Notes under the pieces: generated by a model
Told to the model about the DNA's origin: nothing
The model's database searches: none
The model's input: only the letters and a program-made list of their open reading frames with translations
Assembly (NCBI GenBank): GCA_030761205.1
Contig: JAULJL010000005.1
Location: 4,427,501 to 4,491,500 of the forward strand
DNA: 64,000 nt
Direction: 5' to 3'
Source: Fremontodendron californicum
Taxonomy: Eukaryota > Streptophyta > Magnoliopsida > Malvales > Malvaceae
Position numbers and translations under genes: made by a program
Shown: positions 46,701 through 59,844 of the stretch, in pieces
Numbering within the stretch: position 1 is the first letter of the stretch
Layout: each line of letters opens with the position of its first letter

Positions 46701-49700
46701 ACAGTGATTCAGTAATTTGATCATTTCGGCTTGAAGTTATTCCTGCCTGTGTATCTGTTGGAAGGAAGCTGTCATTGAATGTAAATTTTGGAGCTTTTTG
46801 TTGTGTTTATGTAATTTCAATACCATGTAAAGTCATTGACCTTTATTAACAAAAGTGGAAAGGTTGGCATCTTTTTATTTTCCTAACGCACTTTGAACTT
46901 TTTGCAGGTTTGAGAAACAAGATGGGGTTGTTTTGATGGCTACTACTAGAAATATCAAGCAAATCGATGAGGCCTTACGACGGCCTGGTCGTATGGACAG
47001 AGTATTTCATCTTCAAAGGCCAACTCAAGCAGAAAGGGAGAGGATACTACAGATTGCTGCAAAAGAAACCATGGATGAGGAGCTTATTGATATGGTAGAA
47101 TGGAAAAAGGTAGTTTCTAACCTTCTTTCTTTTTAAGTTCTATTTGCAAGTTTATGCGTGTGTTTAAGCTGTTATATGATTATCATGCTTCATATCACCT
47201 TTTGCCACCCCAATGGCCAATTGCAATTCTTATTTACGAATCACTTTTGTTAGATGAATTTTTTAACCTTCATTGTTTACTAATCTCTCTCTTCTTCTCC
47301 TGTCTGCATGTGTTTGCTTGCTGAATTTGTTATTGTTGTTATTTATTTTAAATTTAAGCTCCGACTGTCTACTAATATACTCTTAATTCATGATCCTTCA
47401 TTTCTTTAGGTTGCTGAGAAGACTGCCCTTTTGCGGCCCATAGAACTTAAACTTGTTCCTGTGGCCTTGGAAGGCAGTGCATTTAGGAGCAAGTTTCTTG
47501 ATACGGATGAACTTATGAGCTACTGTAGTTGGTTTGCGGTAAGAAATGACTCCTATTGTTATTTTATGGTAACTGGGTATGGTTTAGTACTTCAGCATCT
47601 ATAATATTTGTGTTGCCCTTATTTATTCTCTTACAAGGACCTTATGTTGTGGGTGTTAGTGCTTTACCAGGTCAATATTATCTCATTAATGGACCTGTTT
47701 TATTCTTCCTGAAATTTGAAGATTCAATTATTTAAGTGTTTTTCCTTGACAGTTTACCCATTTCCCCTTTGAATTTCCTATGTATGTAACTAATCTATCT
47801 TAATTGGCGGTAAATTCATGTTTTTGGTATTAAATAATTTTAACAAAATGATATAAGTGTAATTTGTACTGTTTTTGCAGACTTTCAGTGGCATGATCCC
47901 AAAATGGGTGCGGAAAACCAAAACTGTCAAGCAAATTAGCCAAATGCTGGTGAATCACCTTGGACTAACTTTGACCAAAGAGGATCTGCAGAATGTGGTT
48001 GATTTAATGGAGCCATATGGTCAGATCAGCAATGGAATAGAATTCCTAAATCCTCCCCTTGATGTCAGTAACTAACTTGCTTGTCATTTTAAATATGCAA
48101 CTCCATTGCTATTAATAATTTGCTGTTAGTTTCTTTTTTTGACTGAAATAATTTCTGGGGCTATTCTGAGAATCTTAGATTTTATAGAATGCCAATAAAG
48201 TGCTTGCTGAATGAAATGTGATAATTAATTGAATTACAAGGTTTTAATTGTTGTTAATTTTCTAAGCGCTGATAAATGCGAATGACATAGCTTTTGCTCA
48301 TAAATGTTATATGGATGTCTTATATGAATGGCATCCTTTGATAGTTTGAGGTGATAAATCTTTTGTACTCGTATACTCACAATGATATAGAAATTATTGG
48401 CCTGCTTCTGCCATGAAAGTTTGATTAATGTCAGTTTGATTATTTGCAGTGGACAAGGGAGACTAAGTTTCCACATGCTGTTTGGGCTGCTGGTCGTAGT
48501 CTCATTACACTACTTCTACCAAATTTTGATATTGTCGATAATCTATGGCTTGAGCCTTGTTCATGGGAGGTTAGCCATTTTCGTATCTTCAGATTACAGT
48601 TCTGAAGTATGTTTTATAAGTGCTATTTATCTTTAAGGAGTCTATGACTATGGTGCTACTTTTGTGCTTCAATGCTTAATTCAAACCTGCAAGTGGGCTG
48701 TTACTGTTTTCTTTGGGTATTAGGAGTAAACTAATGATGCTAGTACTTTTATTATATTAGTTTTTGCTTGTTTTTTAGTCTGTTAAAAGTTAATTCTTGT
48801 TATCTAGTTGTTGAATGTCAATCGCCGAAGATAAAAAAAAATGTTCTTCCCTACCATTTTTGTAAAACCAATAGCAGCATTATGTTCTATTAACAACTAT
48901 ACATCCTAATGTAAATTTTGAACTTGCAAAATGTGTATTATTGGCACCAGACCATATTCCCCCTCCCTATTTTATTCTAGTCTTGCCTCTGCAGTAGGGG
49001 GGCATTCATTCCTTAGGTAGATGACAAAAAATGGTCATAGGGGGAATCTGAGTGCATAATATGCTTATAAGCTGTATGAGACATCTGCCCAATTTAAATC
49101 ACATGAGAAACAAAACATCATTCTTCTCAGAAAGTAAGAGGGTGATTCCCATCAAATGATTGTAATGCTACTGTTAAGGCCATAAATAGTGGTTCTTTAT
49201 TCTGCATGCGCAAAGATGATTCAATGAAATGAAGATGGATCAGGAACCAGTGAATCACATGAAGGCTGTATGGAGGCATGGCTAGTTATTTTATATTGTT
49301 TGTTAGCTCATCTTTTTATTCAAACTCTTTTGTATTTATCACAGTTGCAGTGGTTTTTGTATGCGGAATATGTGAATTTATAACTCTTGCATATTTTACT
49401 GGCAACAGATGTCAGTAATCAACCTGTTTTTGGGGAAGGATGAATATAGGAAAACTAATTTACTGTTGCCGTCTTTCAGGGAATTGGATGTACGAAGATT
49501 ACCAAGGCAAGAAATGAAGGGTCTATGTATGGCAATGCAGAATCAAGGTCTTACCTTGAAAAGAAGCTTGTATTCTGCTTTGGATCACATATTGCAGCCC
49601 AACTGCTGCTACCTTTTGGAGAAGAAAATTTTCTTTCTGCATCAGAAGTAAAGCAGGCTCAGGAGGTTGATAAATCCTATTCTTACTGTTTCATATGTCC

Positions 49701-51373
49701 AAGTATATTAACTTTGTTAAGGCTTAGGTTAACTTGAAATAATTTTCATTTTAACTATTTCGTGCCGGGTTACTTATGTGAAAATTGAACAGATAGCTAC
49801 AAGGATGGTGATTCAGTATGGATGGGGGCCTGATGATAGTCCTGCGATTTACTATAGTACTAATGCGGTACTCTCTTTTCTTTATAGATCCAAATACTGA
49901 AACAATTGCACCTGGATCATATTGAAATTCTGGAATAATATGTTTTGTTGATATCTGCTGCAAGTGCTCAGAAGTCATGGATGTACACTTGCACAATGGC
50001 TGTTTTCCTGCTTTCTGATAGCATTTCATTTTTGTCCATATAGTTAATTCTTACTGTGTGTTAGCCCATTTAAAACTTAAGAGTATCCACTTTATTATTA
50101 TTATCAATGTGATAAAGAGATTACTGGTGTTGTTGCTTTAGTAATATGTAATTCTTCTTTTAGCCAGAATAGATTGTTTATGTTGGACTTTTCTTCATTG
50201 ATATTAGATTACAGCTTTGAGCATGGGAAACAATCATGAGTTTGAGATGGCAACTAAAGTTGAAAAGGTATATGCCAAGTTTGATACAGTAAATATTTAA
50301 TTCATTTAATTGTATGATTCTTGATAGAACTATTGGAGGTCGCTTTACTATAGTAACTATATTTTGGCAATGACATTGGTTATTGAATCTCTATAACAGA
50401 TGCTTGTTATTTCTGTAGATTTACGATTTAGCATATGAAAAGGCAAAGGAAATGCTTAAGAAAAATCGTCGAGTTCTTGAAAAGATTGTGGAAGAGTTGC
50501 TTGAGTTTGAAATCTTGACTGGAAAGGTAAAGCATTTAGGTTTAAATTGTTTAATTTAAATTAACTATCCTAGAATTCTTCTGAATTTGGTTTTTGTCTT
50601 TTATGGTCTCCACTTACATTTACACATTTATAAACTTATATAAGGAACTTTGAAATGTAAGGGAATGTTGAGGTGATTGGATTAAGGCTCTGTGGAAGTT
50701 GCCATCTAGTTATGTTGCAATGTTTTAGTTGGAAAATTTAGAATAGCCAATTAGTTAATAATTAAACTTGTGGAGGTAATTTATGGTCTTCTTTGATCCC
50801 TGTCTTCTATGTTGGCTTGCAAAGGTGTTGCATTGACAAAGGTGGACCTGCATTGTGAAACCATGTTCAAATGTTTTATGCTTGGTGCTTTTATTCACCT
50901 CTCTAGTGAAAGTGTAGAATATCTTAGAGTTTGGCTTACCATTGTGATTGACTCTTATTGTGTCCGTATATTTTCGGGAATTACAAGTACTGTTAGTCTC
51001 ATGATTGGCTCATTGTTTTTGCAGGATTTGGAAAGAATATTAAATGAAAATGGGGGGCTCCGAGAGAAGGAGCCTTTTTCCTTATCGCACGTTGATCATA
51101 AGGAGGTAAATAATGAGGTATGTTCTAAACATTTATTCGTTTAGTATTTTTTTTTGGTGGTACAAAGATTTTAGTATTTGTGATGGAAACTTTTAGCTGC
51201 TTTCTCATTGGAATGCATATTGATGCCAAATATGAATATTTACTTTTTAAAGTCAACTAACTTGGTTTAAGCACTGAGTCTCTTTATCTGTTATTATTTT
51301 CCAGCCATTGTCTAGCAGCTTTCTTGATGAAGGGAGTTCATCAGGAACTACCTTTCTAGATGTTGCAGCATAG
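40770..51373 (+). CDS. FtsHi5, inactive plastid FtsH-like AAA protein
   Basis: Homologue of Arabidopsis At3g04340 (EMB2458). FtsHi proteins form, with Ycf2, the AAA motor that drives protein import at the chloroplast inner envelope. Exons: 40770-41722, 42403-42874, 43244-43444, 43542-43835, 43937-44206, 44418-44507, 44592-44723, 45505-45678, 46449-46570, 46908-47109, 47410-47538, 47881-48063, 48450-48569, 49480-49665, 49793-49867, 50208-50267, 50419-50526, 51025-51117, 51305-51373 (3,933 nt, 1,310 aa, phases consistent). The N-terminus is Ser/Thr/Lys-rich like a transit peptide. A hydrophobic segment lies at ~88-107, a charged coiled-coil follows, and another membrane segment is at ~690-710. 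The AAA domain has GERGTGKT (~810), IIFVEDFD (Walker B) and RRPGRMDR. The protease motif HEXXH is replaced by HAVWA (H1083), so it should be proteolytically dead, as the family is. The exon 18 donor could also be 12 bp earlier. Confidence 0.95.
41461..41515 (+). repeat. Coding microsatellite (GGGAAA)n in FtsHi5 exon 1
   Basis: Repeats of GGGAAA/GGAAAG encode an alternating Gly-Lys run (GGKGKGKGKGRN, about residues 235-246) inside the predicted coiled-coil region. From memory, Arabidopsis FtsHi5 lacks this run, so it is probably a lineage-specific, length-variable insertion that keeps frame because the unit is 6 bp. Confidence 0.7.
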
Positions 51374-52310
51374 GAGCAAAAGAAGATCCAGCTCTCGCAT
51401 TCATACCTTGAAGGCGAAAAGTGCAAAAGGGTATTCATCTTTTGAGCTTAGGATATGGAAGTAGTTGTACAGTGGGGTAACCTTTCTTTGGTTTGAGAAG
51501 AGGTGCCATATTTTTCCTTCTCAACCGTTTCTTTATTTTACTGGATTTAAAGGTCAGTAATGATTCAGCTAATTGTTTCCCTAACATTCTTATCAATAAA
51601 ATTAAACATATTTAAGGAATATTTTATGCTCTACACATATAAATATATTTGTATCCACACTAAGTATCCAGTTTTCAACACTCGGGGAACATCTTCTGGA
51701 TATGATAGGAAAAGAAATAAAATCTTCAATCCTTTGTTCACAAGGGAATCAATTGAGGAACTTCAAATCTCCTAAAGATAAGTTTTTTGTCAATTTTCAT
51801 GGCCAAAGGTGATGATGATTGCATACGCATGTTTATTGTGGCTGGGACAAACATTAAAATGCCAGGTTATCCTCCTGTTCCTCTTTCTTTCCTTTATTTC
51901 TCCACTCTTTTCTCTTGTTACTGTTGATTTGTCACAAAACATAATAGAGGATAAATATCAAATGTTCTACCTGTAGGTTTTAATTATACATATCATGTAA
52001 TCATCGATCGAAAGTCTTATTACAAGATCTATTTGACTAGACTTCACATTTATATATAAGTACTTGTAAATGCAATCTCTTTGCAGTCATATGAGGCAGA
52101 TGGATGGAAATATAATCTAGTATTAAGTTTATTATGTAGTGGGCAAAAGATTAAAGATACTTTTATTCATTAGGATTTCTGATTTTATATGAACATTATT
52201 TATCTCTTTGTTGCCTGCATGGTTGCAACTGAGCCTGCGATAGAGCCGGCTATTCAAGAAAATTTACATAAACAAGAAATTAAAGAAAAACATTAGCCTG
52301 AAAAAAGCTC
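51374..52310. other. Convergent intergenic region FtsHi5 / PXL1
   Basis: Holds the 3' UTRs of FtsHi5 (+) and of the receptor kinase (-), which point toward each other. No other coding, RNA or repeat feature was recognised. Confidence 0.55.
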
Positions 52311-55300
52311 CTACAGAAGCCCTATAACAGGTGAGTTGCTAAAGATAGGATGCTCTTTGCTAGAATCGTGACCCCCATTTTGACAGACACTTTTCCTTCT
52401 TGGCTTTGCCTCTCCAAGCATTGTAATGATGTCTCTCATGGATGGTCTGTCCTTGGGAAGTTTTGCAGTACAAAGAAGTGCAATCCTGAGGACAAGTTGC
52501 ATCTCTTCTTGGACATGCTTGCACTGACCAGCTATGGTCGAATCTAGTACTTCTTCTAACCCTCTGGTTTTCTTAACTTTCATTCGAGTCCACTCAACTA
52601 TATCGATTGATTCTCCAAAAGAAGGATCTAATGGCATTTTCCCAGTTATAAGCTCTAAAAGAACTACACCGAAGCTATAGATGTCGATCTTCTCATCAAC
52701 CTTCAGAGTGTACCCATATTCTGTCATAAGCAAGGTTTCAACAAAACATTAGTAAATAGTTTCTTGTCAAAGAAAAAACCTTTGATCTACAAAATCATAG
52801 ATATGAAACATACCAGGAGCAATATATCCATATGATCCAGCTACCATTGAAACGGTTTCATTCTTATGAACCATCATCCTTGCCAGCCCGAAATCTGCGA
52901 TTCTTGCCTCGAGATTTGCGTCGAGAAGAATGTTGTTAGACTTGATATCCCGGTGAATGACCGGCGGATGGCAGTCATGGTGGAGATAATTCAGCCCTTG
53001 TGCAACACCAACTGCGATGTTATACCTTGAAACCCAGTCCACCAACAGTTTCCCTACTTGTTTACCATGCAAAGCTGTCCCAAGATTCCCATTCGGCATG
53101 TGCTCATATACCATCAATACATCAGTTTCATTGTGAACATAACCCAATAACCTTACAATGTTTCTGTGCCGAAGTCGTCCGAGGAGAATCACTTCTCGGA
53201 ATAGATCATCGCTGCTTTCGATGTCAGTCTCCGATCTCCACAGCTTCTTAACTGCAACAACTGCTCGTGGACGATGAACTTCAGCCTTGTAAACTATACC
53301 AGTTCCCCCCATGCCAATGATGTTTGATTCCTTTATGCAGGCTAGTATATCACTACTTGTAAAACCTAACTTTTGAAATGCAACCAGTCTCCAAGGCCAT
53401 TCTTTGTTACTCTTTTTGAACGTGTCACCGAAGAAGCTATTAAATAAGTACCATCTTTGATATACCCATTTTCCAGCAAAAAATGCTATGCCAACAGATA
53501 ATATTACCAATGCTCCAATGATAAATCCAGCAGCAACAAGTTTGATGTGCATGTTCCTTGGCTGCCCTGGTGCTTTTATGGGACTCGGAGAGCACGGTGG
53601 GAGTATGCCACCACAAAGACCAGCATTGCCTGCAAGGTCATCGGGATTTATGGTCATCAACAAACCATTAGATGGGATCGGACCTTCGAGCTTATTGTAT
53701 GATAGGTTAAGCATTTCCAGGGCCGGTGAGGTGCCGAAATTCTGTGGTATCAAACCAACTAGAGAATTATTGGACAAGTCAAGCATGGCTAATGTGGGCA
53801 TTGTTCCAAGTGCTTTCGGGATTTCTTCAGTAAACTGGTTGTTTCTGAGGTTTAGATTTACCAGCTTTTCACAAGAAGCTATACTCTCTGGGATTTCTCC
53901 AGAGAAATGGTTGCTTGAGAGATCAAGTACAGATAACAATGGGCAGTCTTGAAACTGATCGGGAATTTTCCCTGCCAAGTTGTTGTGTGAGACAATGAAT
54001 GTTTGGAGATTAGGAAGGGAAATGATGCTGGAAGGGAGGATTGATTCAAGGTGGTTCCAAGAAACATCAATGAAAGAAAGAGATGTTGACAAAGCTATAT
54101 CTTCTGGAATTTGGCCTTTGAGATGGTTTTTTGCCAATTCCAGACGTTGAAGTAGAGGGAGATTTTCGAAACCTATAGGAATAGTCCCAGAAATTAGATT
54201 GTTTTGAACTCGAACACGAACCAGTGATTTACATGTTGAGAGACCTACTGGGATTGGACCAGAAAAGGAGTTGTTGAAGAGGATAAGTTTAGTCAGATTT
54301 CCTGAATCACATAAACCTGGTGGAATCTCACCTGATAATGAATTTGATGACACATCTAACCACTGTAAAGGTGAGTTTCGTCCAAGATTCATTGGCAAAG
54401 GACCTGTCAAAGAATTTTTCCATAACTCAAGTACCTCTAGTTTGGTCAATTCTCCAAGCTTAACTGGAACTGAACCATTCAACCGATTGCGCATCAAATT
54501 CAACAGCTGCAAATTCCTCAACTCTGCTAGCTCTTCTGGTATCTCTCCTGAAATCTGGTTGTCAGAAAGATCCAAGAACACTAGTGAAGTAACCTTGCCA
54601 AGCTCTGGTGGAATCCTTCCTGTGAAATTATTTTTATACAAATAAACTGTAGTTAGTTGTTTTAGCCTACCCAATGAAAGTGGAATCCGACCACTGAGAG
54701 TGCCAACTGCCAAATCAAGGTACTGAAGATTGGTGAGATTGCCAAATTCTTCTGGTATTTCTCCTTCAAACTCATTGTAACCAAGAATGATAGTTTCCAA
54801 AGCTGAAAGTTGTCCGAGCTCTTTTGGAAGCTTTCCCGTCAGATTGTTGCCTGAAAGGCCAAGAAACTTCAGTTTCTGCAAATTCTTAAAAGAGGTAGGA
54901 ATCGTACCCTCTAAGAAACTCCCTCTGAAATCTAAGCTTTCAAGTGAAGTTGCATTGCCAAGATCCTCGGGTAGAAAGCCTGAGAAATTGTTGCTTGATG
55001 CATTGACATATATCAATCCTGAAGCCATTCCAAGACCTCTTGGAAAGCTGCCAATGAAGTTGTTTTGACTTACATCGATGCTCTTCAATGAAGTGAGATT
55101 GACAAATGATTTCGGCAATGATGTATCAAAACCATTGTTGCAAAGGTTGAGGATAGAGAGGCTGCGCAAATCTTGAACATGGTCTGAAACAATGCCACTG
55201 AGATTCATATTGGAAAGATCAAGCTTCTCAACAAAGCCTCTGGAGTTGCACCAAACGCCAGTCCAGTTACAATGAGCTGATCTGGTTTCAGCCACATTAC

Positions 55301-55472
55301 TTGCCATTTTCCAATCTTTAAGCATATTCAACGGATCGATAAAAATACCTTTCATCAACAGTAAGGTTGATTCTTCATTATTTGGCACTGGTAATTTTTT
55401 AGCCCCCTCTGCAAAAACAAGAAAGAGACCAATGTAACAGTAGAAGAACAGCAAGTAAGATTTGGCTTTCAT
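52311..55472 (-). CDS. PXL1-like LRR receptor kinase (LRR-XI, PXY family)
   Basis: Two exons, 55472-52814 and 52720-52311 (3,069 nt, 1,022 aa). The single intron falls inside the Glu codon of the APE motif (AP|E). Order: signal peptide 1-22; LRR N-cap with CNWTGVWC (68-75); about 20 leucine-rich repeats (~80-600); C-cap CGGILPPC; membrane segment ~645-667; RD-type kinase with GMGGTGIVYKAE, Lys742 in VAVKK, HRDIKSNN (Asp842) and DFG 860-862; C-terminal tail ending IFSNSPVIGLL. The tail and repeat sequences resemble Arabidopsis PXL1 (At1g08590) more than PXL2/MIK1. Family members sense CLE-type peptides in vascular patterning; the ligand here is not deducible. The start MKAKSYLLFF was chosen because it gives a clean signal peptide. 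An in-frame Met 36 codons upstream (55,580) adds a second hydrophobic stretch and is less likely. Confidence 0.95.
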
Positions 55473-55934
55473 TTTTCTTCTGTTCTGAGTTTGTTTTGTT
55501 CCTCCTAAAAGTACTGCATTTTTGGCTATGGTGGAACAAAGGAGCAAGAGGATGAGCAAGAAAGTTAATATATAGGACATAAGAGAATAATTAAGCTTAT
55601 AATTAGCTAATAATAATTAATCAGTGATCAGGGCTGATTAATTTAATATCAGTTCGTGGGTTCTTGGGATTTACACCAGCTAATTATCTGCACTTAATGA
55701 CTGTAAAGCTTTGGACTTATTACAAATCTACTAGACACTAAAACATGGAGGGAATGTGTTTCCAGAGATTGTTCATTATGTCTTCTTCTTCAATCATTTA
55801 TCATAGTAAGTCAACCAAGTAGGTGATAAACTAGTAAAATAATTCTAACTTCTATTCTTCTTCTTTCTTTACTCGGAAGTTTTTTCCTGTTTCATGGTGG
55901 AAATTTGAAATTCTTCGATCTGAAGTATTCGTGT

Positions 55935-55998
55935 TCGACACATATTCAGATATAGATATAGGGTACTCGACACATATTCAGATATAGATATAGGATAC
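55935..55998. repeat. 32-bp tandem duplication
   Basis: TCGACACATATTCAGATATA and the following TAGATATAGG occur twice in a row, starting at 55,935 and 55,967. Non-coding. Confidence 0.8.
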
Positions 55999-57316
55999 GA
56001 TCCTCTAAATATATGAAAAAACTTAAAAAGAAATTAAGCATATTCATATTAAACACATTCCGTATTCGACACTCACCCAAATTCGAGTAACATTTGAAGC
56101 TGTAAATATTTGTGTTTAAAATTTAAATGCAAGGAAAAACTTGGTCACCTCACATAATTTATAAAATCACTCTTTTAATGTCAGATCATAATGTTAATAT
56201 ATATACCAGACAAAATGACTCATACAAGTTGCTATTTATATCAGCAACCTGACTTACCTTTTCTTTTTTTTGACAAATTCTGACATCTTAATCTTCTGAG
56301 AGAAAATGTTAAAAGCAAATAACTGATTGAAATTACATAATATTTTCCCACTCTCAATGATTATTTTACCTGGTTGAATTTATCTCTTTTAATTGCTCAA
56401 CCTTAGTTTTGCTATATAAAAAAATACTGTACTTTTTTTGGGAGAAGCCTTCTAAATAAAGTATCATTTCTCACAATCATTATCATCATTATACCATAAT
56501 TATAACAGTTTAATAATTTATCCAAAGGACATAACAATTCTTTTTCCCTTACAGGCTAGAGAATATTTTTAACTGAGGTGTCCCATTTGCCAATAGAGTC
56601 CTTAAAAGCTATCATCTTAACTATATTTTTTTTTTTTTTGGCCAAAGAAAAAATTAATTTCTTTTGAGATAATTAATGTTAACAATATTAAGTATATTGG
56701 TTTTTTTGGGTAGATTTAATAATTTTAAATACGATACGAAAATATAACACAAATATGAAAACAATATAATAAACATCATACGATACATTCAAATACGATT
56801 AACATGATACGTTTAATACATGTATCGTATTCGTATTTACGATTTTGACACATTTAATAATTTTTATTGTATTTAAATTTATATGATTGACAAAAAAAAA
56901 TACGAAACACGATACACATATACAAATTATAGGATCTACTTTTGGGTATAGGTATATAGTTTGAAGTGTTACGAGAAATTGTCTGATTACCATTATTGTC
57001 ATTTTCTTGTTCATGAACAGACATCTGTATAAGTACAAAATCTTTAAAAAAAATTGAGTCCCATTTTTGCCCTAAAACATTAATTTTGGCAAAAAAGAAA
57101 AGCATCTCTTCATGTCCATGTTATAGAATTTAACTATTTAAAAAAAAAAAAAAACAATAGACAACTTGGAACTTTCTAAGAGAGAGAGAGAAGAAGGTTG
57201 CTGGGTCCCAACTCCCAATAGTGATTAGTTAAATGTTCTCCCATAGATGACCTAAACAACCATTTTCTTGCTCACCAAACACTATTCCTTCTAAAAATAA
57301 ATTATAGCCCATTTCT

Positions 57317-57318
<2 letters not shown>

Positions 57319-57376
<58 letters not shown>
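57319..57376. repeat. (AT)29 microsatellite
   Basis: An uninterrupted AT dinucleotide run of about 58 bp. Likely length-polymorphic between individuals. Confidence 0.95.
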
Positions 57377-57381
<5 letters not shown>

Positions 57382-58114
57382 TGCATCCATCTGGCATCTA
57401 GCAATTATTTTAATTTTTTTTTTTTTTAATGATAAGAATCCAATATGAAATAAAAACTATGAATAATTTGAGATAATATATGAAAGGGTAATAATGCAAG
57501 CCATAAGTGAAGGTGGAGAAGGCTGGAGGCCATGTGCAAAGGGCAGTTTCCTCAATAAAAAGTACTCAAAGTCCCCCCATTATTTTGTAGGGACATTCCT
57601 CATATTGGCATGCATGGAAAGTGCCTACATGTTTTTGTGTATCTTTTCTTTATGAATATTTATAGACATTTTGATAAACTAATTTTGGGTTTTAAAGATT
57701 ATGTGCTTCACATGGCTTTATGCCAAAGCCACCACTTTCCTCAATCATTTCATCATCAAGGAAAGATACTTTACCTATATGAAAGAGAATTTGAAGTTTT
57801 TTCTCTCTCTTTTTTTTTGGATTAAGATCAAATGTATCATTATATTATGATTTAAAATTAAAATTTTTTCATGTACTTCATTGAATTTTGTCATTAAATT
57901 TCTAATTTCATTAATTTTTAGACAAAAAATAATGAAATTAAAATATTTCGTAATGCAAGTGGTAAATTTTCATAATTTAAGTTACATTTTGTCAAAAAAT
58001 TCAATAAAATTAAAAAATAATTAAAATAAATTTAAAATAAAATGATAAAATTCAATATTAAGTATTCACTAATAATAAAATAGTAAATTTGGTATTAATA
58101 ATTATTATCATGTA

Positions 58115-58565
58115 CACTACCACAGGACTTTTTTAACTCCACAAGCAGGGTTTACACACTTCATACGATTTATATTTGTACAAACTGACCGTTGGATTTA
58201 ACAATATAATCGTACTCGTCGTGCACGTAAAGTTTCGAATCGATCCGATATCCTTATCATATTGATCGAAAATACTATCATTTTCAATATATATTTAACG
58301 GTTGAAATTTTTTTACGTTGGAACAAATAGTTAAACATTTTTAATTTACTCAAAACTCGACTTGCATAATCTACGCGAATAGAACATGAAATATGAAGTT
58401 TGGATTAAAAAAATATAAATCGTATAAAAAATTACGAAAATGTATAAACTTCGTTTGTAAAATAAAAAAAAAAAAAAATCGACTGACATTATACAGGATA
58501 ATAATCTTAATATCTTTTTTTCTTTTAAGGATCCACGTCCATTGAGCAAGATTTTTTTTGTAGTG
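58115..58565. mobile_element. CACTA-like MITE, 451 bp (tentative)
   Basis: Begins CACTACCACAGGACTTTTTT, and the reverse complement of its right end begins CACTACAAAAAAAATCTTGC. CACTAC termini followed by A/T-rich sequence are typical of CMC (En/Spm) elements. The flanking trinucleotides (GTA left, TTA right) do not match exactly, so the 3-bp duplication is not confirmed. No coding capacity. Confidence 0.5.
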
Positions 58566-58973
58566 TTAGTTTTTTAAGTAGGCTCGGCCTGGCTGAATTT
58601 TGGAGTAGGCTAAGCCTGGTAAATATATATAGATGGACCTAAGAATATGAAAATATCAGTCTTGACTCTTGAAAGATAGATTGGGTTGCCTGGCCAGCCT
58701 TTGTAGTGGGCCTATATGAGAAACTATTGGGCCAAGTAATAGGCCTTTGAGATTGCTAATAAATTACTTTTCATCTTTTTTTTTTTTTGGTCAAATGAGA
58801 ATGAGCAAATACTTTTTTTTTCCCATAACTTGTTTAATAGGAGAATCCTTACAAATAAGAACATATTTTATGCAACATCTTAGTTTCTATATCATTTTTT
58901 TTTTTTTACAAATGAGGCACTACAAATTGACAAAAAAAAAATTACTAATCAATATATAAACATAATTGTTTAC

Positions 58974-59115
58974 AGGTTGATTGAGTTGGTAAGAATCGAA
59001 TATTTCACTTGTAAAATTTAGGTTCGATTCCTGCTGGCAGCAATTTTTTTTGGTGGACGATCTATAAGTATAATGTAATCGTTGAGACTTATGGCATGTC
59101 CTAACCCTGAAATAA
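58974..59115 (+). mobile_element. tRNA-derived SINE
   Basis: Box-A-like TTGATTGAGTTGGTAAG (from 58,978) and box B GGTTCGATTCC (59,021-59,031), about 43 bp apart, as in tRNA-derived plant SINEs. The ~80 bp after box B look like a SINE body. The 3' end and target duplication are unclear. A full cloverleaf cannot be drawn, so it is not a working tRNA gene. Confidence 0.55.
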
Positions 59116-59844
59116 ATAATCTCCCTTCATCTAAATTTTTGTAACAAAAAAATTTATCATATACATTGATAGTGCAATTATTAGACTCAACTAGTAAGAT
59201 TAGCAGGTAACTCATACTCCTTATGGTATAGTAAAAAATTAAAAAAAGTAAAATATGTGACAACCTTTTTCAATGTATAAAAAATAAACTGAATATATAT
59301 ATATATATATATATATAAACAATTTCTACTTTTTATATTTACTTGAATGCTTTTTCCTAACATTTGTGTTTCTGTACATGACATGGACAACTTGTGATTT
59401 GTGAGCTGTGAAATATGGTATATATGAACTTATACCATATATATTGAAGAGGAGTGAAATATGTGGTGGCAAAATTATGAAATTGGTTTATACTGTTGAT
59501 AAATATATATTTAATGTTATAAATTCTTATAAAATAATATATATTTTTGAATTATTGGAGGAAATTAAATTCAAGCTAATAAACTTATAATAGTTGAAAA
59601 CAATGTGCTAAATTTTGTAATTATAATAGTTAAAAGTTTGCATATTTTGATTTTCATTCAAACTTTTTAAAAAGGTTTATTTTGAGTATAAAATTAGAAA
59701 GGAGTGGTTTTATTAATTGAGTTTGTTTGAATTTAAAAGCAAATAATTAAGTTTAAAATTTAATTTCTCCGATATTAATATAAATTTCCAAAAGGCGATG
59801 AAACAATGTTTGCGTCATAAACTTCCCTAATAGCTATTCTTAAA

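Noticed and set aside
55473..55580. Upstream in-frame start for the PXL1-like kinase (adds 36 aa)
   Set aside because: It would place a second hydrophobic stretch and a basic linker before a normal signal peptide. The Met at 55,472 begins a canonical signal peptide and gives the family's usual length.
59018..59031. Candidate tRNA gene around the GGTTCGATTCC box
   Set aside because: The boxes fit a tRNA-derived SINE, but the acceptor and anticodon stems cannot be paired.
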